DNA of 64,000 nt from Glandiceps talaboti (taxonomy: Eukaryota > Hemichordata > Enteropneusta > Spengelidae), in NCBI RefSeq assembly GCF_964340395.1, contig NC_135570.1, positions 9,639,322 to 9,703,321 on the forward strand, written 5' to 3'. The translations under genes were made by a program, and so were the position numbers. Below, piece by piece: positions 1 through 13,100 of this stretch. Each line of letters starts with the position of its first letter. Position 1 is the stretch's first letter. The notes under the pieces are model-generated. The model was not told where the DNA came from. It was given only the letters and a program-made list of their open reading frames with translations, and made no database searches.

Positions 1-2490
1 TTTTTTTTTAAATTTAGAGGAAATAAAACTTTAGATTTACTGTAATAAAATCTTGAAAGAGGGTATAATTGGTTATCTTTTTTAACTTGACTTTTAGAAA
101 TAAATTTGGTGTGGCTTGGAGGATAGATTTGCAAAGATATTAGGTGTGTATCTTCCAAAGGCAGTAGTTATGTTTGACTAATTTATTTAATTATGTATTA
201 TATATTCATCTATTTATGCTGCATATAGTTAGGGTACAACGGGATCTTTTTATAAAACAGTCCAGTTGTTATCAAGTTACCCCTTCAAATTGCTCTGTAG
301 TGAAAATTCCAGTAGAGAGCATCTACCAATTCTGATGCTACGCATTCATAAAGTATAAACTCGCTCTTTATTCTCTGTACAGTAATTTTTTTTTAAAGTC
401 TTGTAGATACTGTTATACTGTACTATGTATTTTAGTGATATTGCAATTATCTTTGTATTTTATAGTCGGTGTTATCCTGTCCAGACTATGCAACTTTCAG
501 GTTTTACTTTGCATGTGTATGATAGCGTTGATCGCAGTTGCTAGTTCTTTTCATTTAATGAGAAATACACTTATGTTATGATGTGACAACTTTCAAAAGG
601 TTCACTGATTTGTAAGAAAATGATGGGAAACAATGACTTATGTGCATTATTGATAACTATGACAAGGAGTATATGATATGTATGCTTCCCTGTAAGTTAC
701 ACCCTTGTTGTTCTAGTATAAGTTGAAACATTTGCCAAGGTTCATTTTGATTATTTAGAAAACAATAAAAAATGACACCATTTGTCCGTACTATCAATGA
801 TTATAATAAGGAAGTATACTTGAATATGCTTTAAAATCAGTTGAACCTTTTCTGAGAGCTTCACATTTGCCCCAAATTCTTAGAATTTCATTTGGTCTAC
901 AACATGCTATTAACAAAAAAATGTATTTTGTTCTTGTAACTTCCTTGGTAACATAGACTGAGATGTATTAGTTACTGGTATAATAGTCACTGGATGTTAT
1001 ATGTTCAAGTAAGTTTTTTACTGTGAATGCTTCCTTTGTGAGATTGTTTGTCGATCAGCTTATAAAACACATTTGTAAGTGTTGCTAAAACATTTATGCA
1101 CATATTGTCACAACACTATCAACATACTTCATGTACCATTTGGACGATTACAGAGACAAAATTGACAATTGTAACAAATTCATGAGATGGTGTTGAATTG
1201 TTTGTCACCCTTTGGATTTCTTTCAAACCTCTATAAAACTCAGCACAAATCAAAAGTGTACTGTTGTGCATATCTTGATGTGCTGTCACTTTTATCTAGT
1301 TTTGATGTCAAACTTTAAATAACAAATAAAGTTGACTGTACATGAATCCTAACAATTTGCACAAATATTCACGTAACTTTGTCATGAAAAGTGATGACAT
1401 TACAAGTAAAGGCTTAATTAATAAGAATAACACATTTCATTTAATTTTGCTTAGTATATGTTGAGAAATCATTCTTTATATCGTATTGTGAGGAGCAGTA
1501 TAAATATGATATTTACATCAAGGCAGCTACTCTTATTAAACTTTCTGCTGACCTCCAGACAAATTTCTTTATGATCCACCACTGGCCCCAATGATCTTTT
1601 GAACAGGAATTGTGTGTATCCATTAGTGAAAATTGATGCAAACATAACATAATGTTGATGTAAACATGATAATTTAGTCAAAAATTGGTTGATTGTCAGT
1701 TTTGTCCAAGTCTGTGTGGTCATATTACAGACAAGTCTAATATTTTATATCTCTACTACCTTAAACATTGTGGGAGAAAAGATAACATGGTATTCTTGAA
1801 TAGATATTTTGTAATAGTGAAATAAAATTTCCTAATTTGAGATATCATATCAATGAGATGTTATCTTTGTTGTTTTGAGAAAGTGCAACATGATTAATGT
1901 TTTGCAGTCTTCTTTTTCAATATGATATGATATAATATGACTGAACTCCATGACATGTGAATGCAAGTGTGGTATACTTGGGGTAGTTACTCAAGTACTT
2001 GCAGTGTTCTCTGTGGTTATGACAGAAAGCACTACAAGGACTGAACTGCAAGTAAGGAGAAAACACTGTGAGGATGAGTTCAAATACCCCTGAGTACTTA
2101 CATGTCACTCACATGGCATGGAGTTCTCTTATTAGCCCCAATGGGCAGGAGGGGCTATAGGAATGGCCAATATTCTTCATCCGTCTGTTATTGTGTATAT
2201 CTCTGACACCCACAGCTCAGTTTCAACCAAACCTGGCACAAATGTGACACACTATAGAGTACATATGCCCATCACTTAATTTCAGAACTTTGACCTCAAG
2301 GACAAAATGGCAACATATTTGTGGTAAAACACACATTTTGCCTCTTATTTCCAAAAGTTTAAAACTATGGATGCCATTCAAGTGCCTACTCCAACATTAT
2401 CAAAGTTAAGCTTTATATGTGCTACTTGTTCAATAGCAAACAGGGTCCCCAGTTGGTTAGATTTGACTGGCCCCTAACACTATGATGATG

Positions 2491-2515
2491 CATAGACCCT
2501 ACACTAGGGTCTATG
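2491..2515. repeat. Perfect hairpin, CATAGACCCTA arms
   Basis: Eleven-base arms CATAGACCCTA and TAGGGTCTATG surround a CAC loop with no mismatch. The same arm core recurs at 2627-2651 and, more loosely, near 7304-7331, so this looks like a dispersed short fold-back repeat rather than chance. Confidence 0.7.
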
Positions 2516-2626
2516 GATGATGTGATTAACCCAAATCTCAATGCTTGTTATGTTGTTTGCATTGCTACTACCAAACCAGAATGACTATAGCATTTGAATT
2601 AGGCAGCATGGCATTTTTACGTCTCA

Positions 2627-2651
2627 CCATAGACCTGTGGAGGGTCTATGG
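2627..2651. repeat. Hairpin, CCATAGACC arms
   Basis: Nine-base perfect arms CCATAGACC and GGTCTATGG with a seven-base loop. It carries the same core as the hairpin at 2491-2515, 112 bases upstream, and points to a shared repeat family. Confidence 0.6.
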
Positions 2652-3378
2652 TCTCACACACAATTTTGTCATTACAAATTATGCACATAAAATACAGACA
2701 GTGATCGCAAGTAAGTATATAAAATAATACATTGTATCTCCCTGTGAACACATATCAACATCAGTAACTCGTAATAAAAAAGAAAGAAAGAAAGATCGTG
2801 CCACCTGAAAGTGGTTGCTCTAATGTGCTAGTAGCATTGTAGACTTGTAGCACCCCTGCTTGGTCGGCAGTGAATGTCACTGTTTTTGACAAATTAATTT
2901 TGGTAGCTGAGTAATGTCGAAACAACTTGGAGATATTTCTATAATTATCAACAATATTCATAGTACTTTGTGTATTTATCAACTGATGATCATTATATGA
3001 AAGGGGAAAAACTAAGTCCAAGGTAAACCGGACTTCCAGGGGCATTATACAAGAAATCGACGAAAAAAACGTGAATTATTCAGTATATAAGTTTACTTAT
3101 ACTCTATACGATGTTTTTATAAAAATCGCCCAGGACAAGTCACTTCTATTGCAAAAAGAACAGGCTGCACGGACAAAGGTGTACTGGTCATAGCGCCATC
3201 TATGTTGGAATTGTGTGCGGACGATTGCGGATAAAGATGTGCAGATGTGTTCTTTGAATCATTGATTTGTCTTCCTTTATTCCAAACCATAAGGTGCTAA
3301 AATTAAGGATTAAAAGTAATCATCGGGGACAATAAAATGAAAAAAATAAATAAAAAACTAAACTAAAAGCAATGGAGT

Positions 3379-3978
3379 CCTGCTTTCAGAATAATTGCAT
3401 CAGTCGTCCCTTCCTTCGAGCTTCTCAGGTGTTCAGCGAAACGCGTGTGCACTGTCGTCTGCAAGTAGGACTATGGTGGGCTGTGCCATGCCCGTTGCGT
3501 TTACAGATACACGTAATTATGATGCAATGAGCTAATTCAGTGAATGAGCAATACCCAGTTGAGTCGGGTTACATGTACTGTTTGTTGCAACAACAACTTG
3601 ATGCAGAACACCCATCTACATGGTAATACCCAGGTGCCATACCATGTGGACAACATGTGATTAGCATATAACAGAAAACAACAACAGGGTTCGACTACTA
3701 CTGCATTGACAAGATTGGGTCTCGGTTGTGACACGACCTTTGCATTGAATTCATATTGGAAAATTTCACTATCATTAAAAACTATCACATTATTTTTCTT
3801 TGTGTAAGTTAATATGTATGCAAGAAATAGTGAACTGAAAAGCCTGTTGAAGGTACTAAATAGCCAAAAGAACACAACATTGCAAGGATGGGGATGACCA
3901 CCCCTTTAGAAAATAGAATAGTCTTTGACCTTGTCTGAATAAATTATGTTAATACCGTAATACTTCATATCGTAGAAG
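3379..3978 (+). promoter_or_regulatory. Putative CCDC6 promoter and 5'UTR
   Basis: This stretch directly precedes the CCDC6 start codon and contains scattered CpG sites (for example around 3412-3492) in otherwise AT-rich DNA. No clear TATA box at a sensible distance was found. The transcription start cannot be placed from sequence alone. Its role is inferred only from position. Confidence 0.35.
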
Positions 3979-3986
3979 ATGGCGGA
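3977..3986 (+). promoter_or_regulatory. YY1-like motif over the CCDC6 start codon
   Basis: The sequence AAGATGGCGG spans the initiator ATG. It matches the AAGATGGCGGC core known for YY1 sites, which in animal promoters often sit just downstream of the transcription start and overlap the start codon. If functional, it would imply a very short 5'UTR. Binding is inferred from the motif alone. Confidence 0.4.
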
Positions 3987-4176
3987 CAGCGCGAGTGAGA
4001 GCGATACAGACTCAACAAAACTCACTTCACCAGGTCAACTAGAGCAGCTCAGGGGACGCATTGCTTCGCTTGAGCAGCAGAACAGAGTCCTGAAAATAGA
4101 ATTGGACACATTTAAACTAAAATGCAAGGCTTTGCAGGAAGAAAACCGAGAACTGAGACGGGCTAGTGTATCAATA
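3979..4176 (+). CDS. CCDC6: CCDC6 exon 1 (residues 1-66)
   Basis: Starts at ATG in AAGATGGCGG and ends in ...RRASVSI before the donor GTAAGT at 4177 (phase 0). It encodes the conserved acidic N-terminus and the first coiled-coil segment ([19 protein letters not shown]). In human the exon 1/intron 1 boundary falls at the same place (KASVTI), the position of the classic RET/PTC1 junction. The long glycine run of the human exon is absent. An open frame runs past the donor to 4290 but loses family similarity there. Confidence 0.97.
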
Positions 4177-7100
4177 GTAAGTATCGTTCCTTTAGTTGGT
4201 ACATGGTGTGGAAATTTGTGCCATGCTGTGTGTACACCACTGTTTTTCTCGACCAGCTGTTCCGAACTAGAAATGAAACTACTCTTTTGAAACTAGTGTG
4301 TCAACATACCATTTTACCATTTCATACAAATGTATATTCACCGTGATAATTCACTTGAATGTAAAAGTAAACTAATTATATCGACTAGATACTGGCAGGG
4401 AAAAATCCCAATTTGGTTTGGGAAATCAGGCGAGTTATGCGAGATGTATTAATGATATTTGCGAAAACCGACTCCAAATATATAACTGGAATAACTACAT
4501 GTTATGTGAAACGCATTCTTAGATATCCATTACGCATTTAAAATATTTTTGTCTCATCCAGGGAATTATAAACGGGTTTTGTGAGCAAGTATGGACAGGG
4601 CAGCCAAATGTTGCTTCCTGGGTGAATTTCGAGCGGTGGACGTACACACCGTTTACTTGATTTTCAAAGCATGTTTACAGTTTACTCAAGGGCGTTATAG
4701 ATTCTTAGTCGTGTAAACTCAATGACAAAGAACTTCCTGAGTAATTTCTGAATACCTAGTGCTATTGTTCTGACTACTAGCAAATAGTAATTGAAAATAC
4801 CAAGCAGGTGAGCATGCTTTTCGAGGATTCTATTGTTGACGGTTTTGCATGTTGACATCACACTCTCTCACAGTGTATTGTATACGTGTCCTGGAGGTGG
4901 GAGGGGCATGTAACGGAATATCTGAGTCAGCACCACGGTAGAAAGAACTTGCTTGCAATGATATTTTGATAATGACTTTTGGGCTACCCAGAACTTGTTC
5001 TAATGTTGGGGGAAAAAACCTTGTCAAAAAATATGTATAAACATGGCGGTAGTGTACTTCCATGATCCTTTTTCAGAGCCGTTTTTTTTTTTTGCATCAG
5101 TAAATATCCCATCACTGAAGCCATAAATGATTACATAGCGCCTTTCTTATGTTATGGACAACTTTTTCTAGGATAGCTCTGCCAGACAAATAAATTTTTT
5201 ACCCTAATCTGAAATGAGCTGATTTTATTATTTCATAGTTAATATATATGTCTGAAAGAAAGAAGTTGTGTTTTCTGTGAACATCTTGTACTGGTTACCT
5301 TTATAAAAGGTGCAAGGAGGAAGTGAAACTGTCAAACAAATTTGTTGTTGACTTTTTCCCAGACATATTCATTGTATGTGTAGAGAGATGGCAGACAAAG
5401 ATGGCAAGATGCCTATTTCTTAGCCTGTCTAGTGGCATCATTGGCAGGAGTTAGTGACTCCAGAGATGATAGATGTAAACTGTTGGAGTCACTCATCCTG
5501 CAGGACCAGAGTCATTCACCCTATGGCAATGAGTGACTGGTATCCACAACAGCCCTTAATCTGTTTACTATCCAGGGATGATAGAAATCTACTGTGGCAG
5601 AGTCATTCATGCAACTCATTTACCCTATAATAAACACACTATCCACAACAGTTCTTATCATTCAGAGATAATAGAAATGATGATTTGGCTTCACTCACTG
5701 GAGTCATTCAGCCTGCAATAGACACTGGTGCAGGCTATCCACAACAGTTCTCATCATCTGTACATGTAAGTGATTGTTGTGACATCAGTGTCATCACTCA
5801 CTGGAGTCACTCAGCCTGCCACAGACAGGCTATCCGCAGCAGTTCTTAACATTATCTGTACATGTAGGTGATCCTTGTGATATCACTCAGGGGAGTCACT
5901 CAGCCTGCCATAGACAGGCATCCACAATAGTTCTCATCATCCAGAGATGAGAGAATTTCAAAAAATGACCCATGCACTTGCAGAGGTCACTAACCCTGCT
6001 GAAGACATGCTACACGTGCCTTTGCCCTGCAGCAGAAATGTAACGATATTGTGTATAGCCCAGAGTTTAGAACTGTATAGCGCCTTGTCGGATAGTCAAA
6101 TATCCACATTGTCACCTATAGTCTGCAGATGGTCACTTTATATGTAACCTCAGACAACTGTAAAGCTGAGATGTAATATGAGTTCCAGTCCACTACATAG
6201 TACGGTACCTGCCTCTCAGCACAAATGTATTACATGTAATTTGATGGTGGGAGTTGATAGCCCTGAAATTCAGAACTGTGGCACGCGATACTGATCACAC
6301 AATCAAGTAAACACATTGGCAACAAAAGTATGCAGAATTTTCCCTTTGGAGTGGCCATATGGATGAGGATTTGCTATTTATTTTGGATTTTTGATTTATA
6401 AAACAATTTTGTCATGGCTTCCTACTTTAGAAATCAATGTGAAACAGCATATGCCAAGTCCTTGTTTACAATAAATTGCAAAAGATGAGGGTTTTTTCCC
6501 TTGTTTATTGTAAAATGCTATGCAAGTTTATCGTCCTAAAATTCAGAATTTTGTAGTGCCAGATCAGATATTTGAAAATACACACTCTGTCCATCATAGT
6601 CTACAAATTGTTCCTTTGATGTACGTTTTTCATCACATAAGTGTAGTAATTGCCTCTCATGACAAATAGTATCAATGATGTCGTGGGAGTTTATAGCCGA
6701 GAAATTCAGAGCTGTGAAGCCTGATTAGCTACGTGCCATGTGGGTGTCAAGTCCATCACCCTCCATAAATCCATAGAATCTGTCCTTTACATTTTAAAAT
6801 GCTTGGGTTTTAGTGATTTCATATGTTCAACAGATATGTTTTACCATCAACATTTGTTCTTATCAATCATAATTTTTGGGGTGAAACTATTGTTTTGAAT
6901 TAGTTTTGAAGCAATTTTCTCTGGAATTAAGGACATCTGATATATCTGTTTCAGGATTATTTATTTATTTATTTATTCAACACAAAACCATTAGAAGGGG
7001 TTAGAAAGTCAATTCTTGTGAACCTGACACCACTCCAAGAAATAGAGACATTTTCATAAACTATGGCTTTAGGAGAGTAATTTCATGATTTTATATTACC

Positions 7101-10100
7101 TACAATTACTTCTAATTTCGGAGTAACATAAAGTTGATCTTTGTGCCAGTAAAGGGTATCTTTGCCATGGGATATTTGCATCATGGGAGTCAAAGGAAAA
7201 TAATGTATTCAGTGTTGAACACAGAATAATCATGACAGATGTTTTACACTGACATGATGTGTTGCATTTCTGTACTCATGAATATTGGTTCATTCAATCC
7301 AAAGACCCTATGTAGTGGAGGGGTCTATGTTCAATCTTGCTATCTTGAAGTGTAGTATGTGCAGTTTCTTTGGTTGGTGTGTGGTTGTATCAAACAGAGC
7401 CAGTGAATACTAACATGAAAAGGGCAGTAAAGGGAAGTTCTGACTGGTAGGATGTAAACAGGTATTTATCCGATTGGCTGATCAGGGGCTACACAAAAAG
7501 TCAAGATGACTATTGATGGTCTAGCCACACAGTTCAACATTTTAGGATGGTGCAATGTAGTTCACATAGAATGTGCCTTAGAAACAAGTCTTAAAATTGT
7601 ACTGTTACTTTGTTTAAAAAGTACCACTAATCACAGTTAAAATCAAGAAATAAATTCTAGGGTTACCTTGTGAAATTGAGGTCAAAATATTATCAAAATT
7701 TAGTATCCAATATGGCCGCCAAATACTGTGTACATGTATATGAGACAATAAAAGATTGACTCTTCCATTCTCCAAGATGTATAAAAGATACATTCATGTA
7801 TAATGCAATCCTTTATGAATTATTGAAGAAAAGGAAAAATCCCAAATAGGTATGATTTAGTTTATATCAATATGATATGAAATGAATTTTATATCATCAG
7901 TTGTATCAGTAGAATGGTTGCATGTCGTGAACAACTGATTTCCTGCTGCCAAGATATCTTTGTATGGTTGTTTTACACATCTTAACACGTCCTATAGATA
8001 AGCCCTCACTTGTATACATGATTGAGGTCATCATTACGTTTGATAAAGGTAATCACATCCTAACGATCTAACATTTAGACAATCAAAATATCATTTTTCC
8101 CATAAATGTCAAGTAGTCACTGACCAGATTAGAGGCAGCTACATATACAAATGGAGTTGCCGTTTATCAGTTGTATTCATACAGGTATATTGTAAAGTAT
8201 CTCATTTTTAGTTTCCTGATTTTTTGTGTGCAAATGCCATACAGAAATGTTCATTTGTTTGATTGTTGGTTTTTTAGCGGAGTCTTGAAGGTGTAGGAGT
8301 ATACTTCTACACCTTCAAGTTAGTAACGATTATGAAATCTGGTAAGACTTTCCTAGCCTACATTTCCGGACATATACCTCGTACTATGCCTTTTGGTAGG
8401 GGAACTCTGTAAAAAAAAGTATGGGAACTCCAGTAGATGGATTGAGTCATGTCTCTATAAAATAGACAGTAGTTTTCGGTACTATAATCAAGTCTTATGA
8501 AAGCACATCAGATTTTAAAGTGGATGAATGTGAAACAACAAATGCCAATTATTTGTAACCCAATAAATTGTACAGACTGATAAATGTATGTTGTAAGTAC
8601 AATTACAAACTTTGTACTCATTGTTTAGCTTTTTGCAATTTATTCAGTTACAAAGGAGGACTTGGCATATGCTGTTTCACATTGATTTTTGAAGTATGAA
8701 GCCATGATAAAATTGTTTGATGAATTAAAAATCCAAAATAAATAGCCAATCCTCATCCATATGGCCACTTTAACCAGACTGTAAGATGTATCCCAAGTCT
8801 TATCATTCAGTGGTACCTGCTGTACAGTAGTTGTACAGTAACTGCAAATAGCTTTGATAGAGGAACTCAGTAAAGACCTTGGCAACTTGGTTGATTTTAT
8901 ACACTTAGATATTGTACAATCTTTAAAACATCTTCCGAGGTTGTTTGATCAGATGTATACAATGGTTTTGTGTGAACACTTACAGCAACACAGATTGTGT
9001 GTATTGAAGACAAGTTGTAAGGACATGGCCTGCACCAGATAATTCTGACCCTTGTGTATTGTACTACATGCATATGCCTTGGGCTGTTTTGGATCAGTTG
9101 TGCATGTAAACTCTGTATATATGCGTTTACTACACATACTGCTACTTGTGCATGTTTATGGTGACCAAAGATAACATTTGATGAAGTTGACTGTCGAGAC
9201 GCTGCTTTGGGATATATATTATATATATGTGTGTGTGTACCAACAATGGCTTTTGCATTTGGGTGCCATGGTGTGTATACCAATACAGCTGACTCTTTTG
9301 CAGGGCCCGTGTCAAATTGGGTTAAATTTGGGTGAGAAAATTAGTTGCCTGGCAAAGCTATAGAAAAAGTTAGTCCAGAACAAAAGTGTGGTGTTGTGTA
9401 TTTTCCGTATGGCTGTATTGATAAGAATAAATGTGCAAACCTGGGATTGAAACACAGACCTTTAACTTCAGCTGTAACCAAGTAAAATGCTTGTTAGACT
9501 GCTATGTAGGGGATCCTTTTGAAAAGATAATTTGTACACCATCAACCTAGCTACATGTACCTGTAATCTTGAATGGCTAATACTACTACTGCAAGAATGT
9601 TTTATTCAAACATTAGGCTTCAAGTACAGATGTAGATTATCAGTATGGGTGTATACAAGCTCTATCCAAAGTAAACCGATTTCAGACTCAGACTTAATTT
9701 ATAGTATGTATTGTATTGTAATACATTTAGGTATAAAGTTTGGGCCCTAGGACATAGGAAGTTCGTATTAGTGAAGTATTTGACATGTAAACAAGCAGTA
9801 TTGTAGTATAAAGGAATAAAATCGTAATCTCAAAGTGCCCCAAGAAAGTGTACTTTATAATGCAGATGCTTTTATAAAGCTACCAAACTTCAGTGTGAAT
9901 GTTGTTTGTATAACTTGTGAGGGGTAGGAGGGGTAGGAACAGAAAATGAGTGCAACTATATTGTACTTGTAATATCATAATATGCATCGTGTACCTGACT
10001 TCAATATGTATGTACATGTATGTATGTATGTATGTATGTATGTATGTATGTATGTATGTATGTATGTATGTATGTATGTATGTATGTATGTATGTATGTA

Positions 10101-13100
10101 TGTATGTATGTATGTATGTATGTATGTATGTATGTATGTATGTATGTATGTATGTATGTATGTATGTATGTATGTATGTATGTATGTATGTATGTATGTA
10201 TGTATGTATGTATGTATGTATGTATGTATGTATGTGAAAAGGAGAATTGGGACAGAGACGGTCACAGTGACAGATCATACAGGAAATACACACTTGTAAA
10301 TTTTGATCTGTATGCACTTTGTGTGGCTTCACTTTACTTTCCCTGAGGAAGGTTGATGGAAGTTTTAGAATAATAATATAGAATAAACTCCTACGTAGAA
10401 TGTTTCTACTAATAATTAAGCATTAAACCATATCCTGGGGATTACATCTTCAAAGGCTTTGACCAGTTGACATTATATGCAAGAGCGTGGGTATACTTTG
10501 ATAATATAGCCTACAGTATAATATACATGTACGACTACATTGTAAAGGCAGTATATATGTAATTACACATATACACACCATTTGGTGAATTGTTGATTGT
10601 TTTGACATTGTTGCAAATTACATTACTTCACTTTAGCTGAGGGACAATCACATGATGTTAATACATAAGCTCAATAAATGAACTTCAGGGAGGGGAGGGG
10701 GTCTGGTGTCAATATGATTGCCGACCTTCATTTTCGCACTTCCAACCAACACAAATTTAGAAAACTTTCATACCTTCAACGATAACAGGTCCTGTATTTT
10801 GTATTAAGTTGATAAGTTGATTAATATTTACTGCTAATGACAGCTCATACAGGAAATACACACTTGTAAATCTTTGATCTGTATGCACATTGTAACATCA
10901 CTGTACAGTGCTCCATCCCATTAATATTTTAATGTGTTTACCATCATGGTTTTACATTGCATCGATCACTACAATTTCATCATGGTTTACATCATATAGA
11001 AAGTATTGATGTTGCAATTGTGAACGTTTGTTTAGGGGAGGGGTTTTGGCGTAAACAAATGAAGTTTGTTTATTGAGCTTACATGATATTGTGTGATCGT
11101 TCCTAAGAATGGATTGATATATTTTTCAAAATAACAAAAAAACCACTGTGGTTATTTCTGCCAACAATAACATACAGTGTACATGTAGACATAGTAATGT
11201 GTAGTCTGTTTATCAACAAACATAGTCCCAATGATAATACCAATATTTCAGTAATGTACTAGTATTTATCCTGTGACAAGTTGAGTCATACATGTATAAT
11301 TACATCATGATCATTGTATGTGTACCTTCCACCTAACAGGGTCATTGTCTGATTTAGGTGACTCATAGTCATTCTTTTCACCAAACAAACTTGTGTTCTT
11401 CCTGTCTTTGCTTTACATGTACATGTACAGGGGTGAAGAAATCCACTTGTCCTGGGACCACCAGTTCACAAAATGATTTGTTCACCCCTGATGTACATGT
11501 AAACCATTACCCTGCTATCATGAACAATACAAGAAACATCACCCACTTGAGTCAAAGGGGGTGTACCGCGCACGTTGAGTTTATACTTTTTTGAGTTTAT
11601 ACTTTTTTGGCAAACTTGTTGCTGTAGATCATAGATGGCCATATTGATGAGGATTGAGTATTTATTTTTGATTTTTGGACCCTGTTAGGTGGATAGATGG
11701 CCATATTGATGAGGATTGAGTATTTATTTTGGATTTTTAATTTATAAAACAATTTTATGGCTTCCTACTTGAAAAATCAATGAAACAACATTGACAAAGT
11801 CTGTGTTTGTAACTCAATACATTGCTAAAAGCTAATCAACACAATTGTTGACACATTTATTAATTTTTTGTAATTTACTGAGTTACAAACAAGGACTTGG
11901 CATATGTTGTTTCACGGTGATTTTAAAGTAGGAAGCCATGATAGAATGTTTTAGAAATTACAAATCAAAAAGAAATACCAACTCCTCGTCCATATAACCA
12001 CTTCACTATGAACCCGGAGTTCATAAACACTCATTCTGTTATTTATTTCTCCCTTCCTCTCTCTGTTAAGTGTATATGTACAAAAGTGAGATACAGGAAG
12101 CTGGTCAATGACCTTATCTTTAAAGGTCACTTGAGGTTAAGTAGGATTTTCTGTATTTGGGAGCTACAAGATATTTGAAAATGTTCATGATTAATCTTCA
12201 ACATTAATACTTTGAATGGAATTAGACCTTTTTTTGGGATAATTTTAATTATTTTATGACACGTTTTAATCACAAATTCAAATGTACCCATACCTAAAAC
12301 ATAATTGGAGTATTAGACTTTATACAAATTTGATTTCTAAATTTTGTCAAAGAAATTAGCCACATGCATACTAAAGGATGGAATTTTACGAGATGTAGAT
12401 TGTTATCAACAGAAAATGACAGAAACCAGCAGAATTGATCTAGCATGTAATATTAGATTTGTATTGCTACATTTTTTGTACATGTACATGTAACAAAGAA
12501 AATGAATACCAAATTTAATAATTGTAATTTTGTTTTTATAATTTATTGTTTATGGTGGATATCAGTAAATCTGCAAAATAATGAAGGAAAAAAATTGAGT
12601 CCCATGGAGTGTTGATTAAAAAAAGGGAATTCATGTGAGGAATTGATTCAAAAAAGGAAATTCATGAGGAATCAGTTAAAAAAAATTCACTTGTTCTGTA
12701 TTTATCTATGCGAGTCCATTATTGGATGATAAAAAAAGTAAAAAATTGGCTAGGTATGTTTGTTGAATTCGTGTGTAATCAGCTGTGTAAGAAATCGATG
12801 GTGTTATCACGTGTATGGCATGCAAAGTTTGGTCATATACCTATTAGCTATACAGTTCCATTTCACTGTAATAGTCTGTGTGCATGGAATATTGACATGA
12901 AATTCATACTTCTAGGAATTCATCATAGATTAGGGAGCACTGTATGTACAATGTAGAATAGAAATGTGTAATTTGCCATAAGCAATTCACAGGATGGTAT
13001 TGTGACATTTTGCAAGAATGATATCAACTTACTGTCAACCTCGTAACCCCTCCTGACTCCTACCAACAAATGGTAATGAATCACTCGTTAACTCACATCA

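Larger units (their letters stand above)
1..3378. other. Upstream flank, no gene recognised
   Basis: AT-rich sequence with stop codons in all frames. The longest open frames are under 100 codons and lack coding character. Around 2126-2340 there is a stretch of the kind often dispersed in invertebrate genomes (AGCCCC...GGGGCT arms). Two CATAGACCC hairpins lie at 2491-2515 and 2627-2651. No RNA gene or exon could be supported. Confidence 0.6.

Noticed and set aside
2761-3045. 94-codon minus-strand frame with faint resemblance to the C-terminal end of a sliding-clamp protein (RAD1-like)
   Set aside because: Only a few scattered matches, a simple-sequence C-terminus and no firm splice sites; not enough to call a gene.
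4177-4290. Extension of CCDC6 exon 1 to a stop at 4288-4290
   Set aside because: The sequence after GTAAGT loses family similarity, and exon 2 continues the human alignment at QARAEQ.
9420-9510. Functional tRNA gene on the minus strand
   Set aside because: Box A- and box B-like segments are present but acceptor and anticodon stems do not form; better read as a SINE remnant.
9880-10346. Long open frames of MYVC and YIHT repeats on both strands
   Set aside because: They are translations of an uninterrupted ATGT microsatellite that lacks stops in any frame.
11405-11430. Frequent ACATGT/TACATGTA palindromes across the window as regulatory sites
   Set aside because: They are scattered in all types of sequence and look like a genome-wide compositional habit, not discrete sites.
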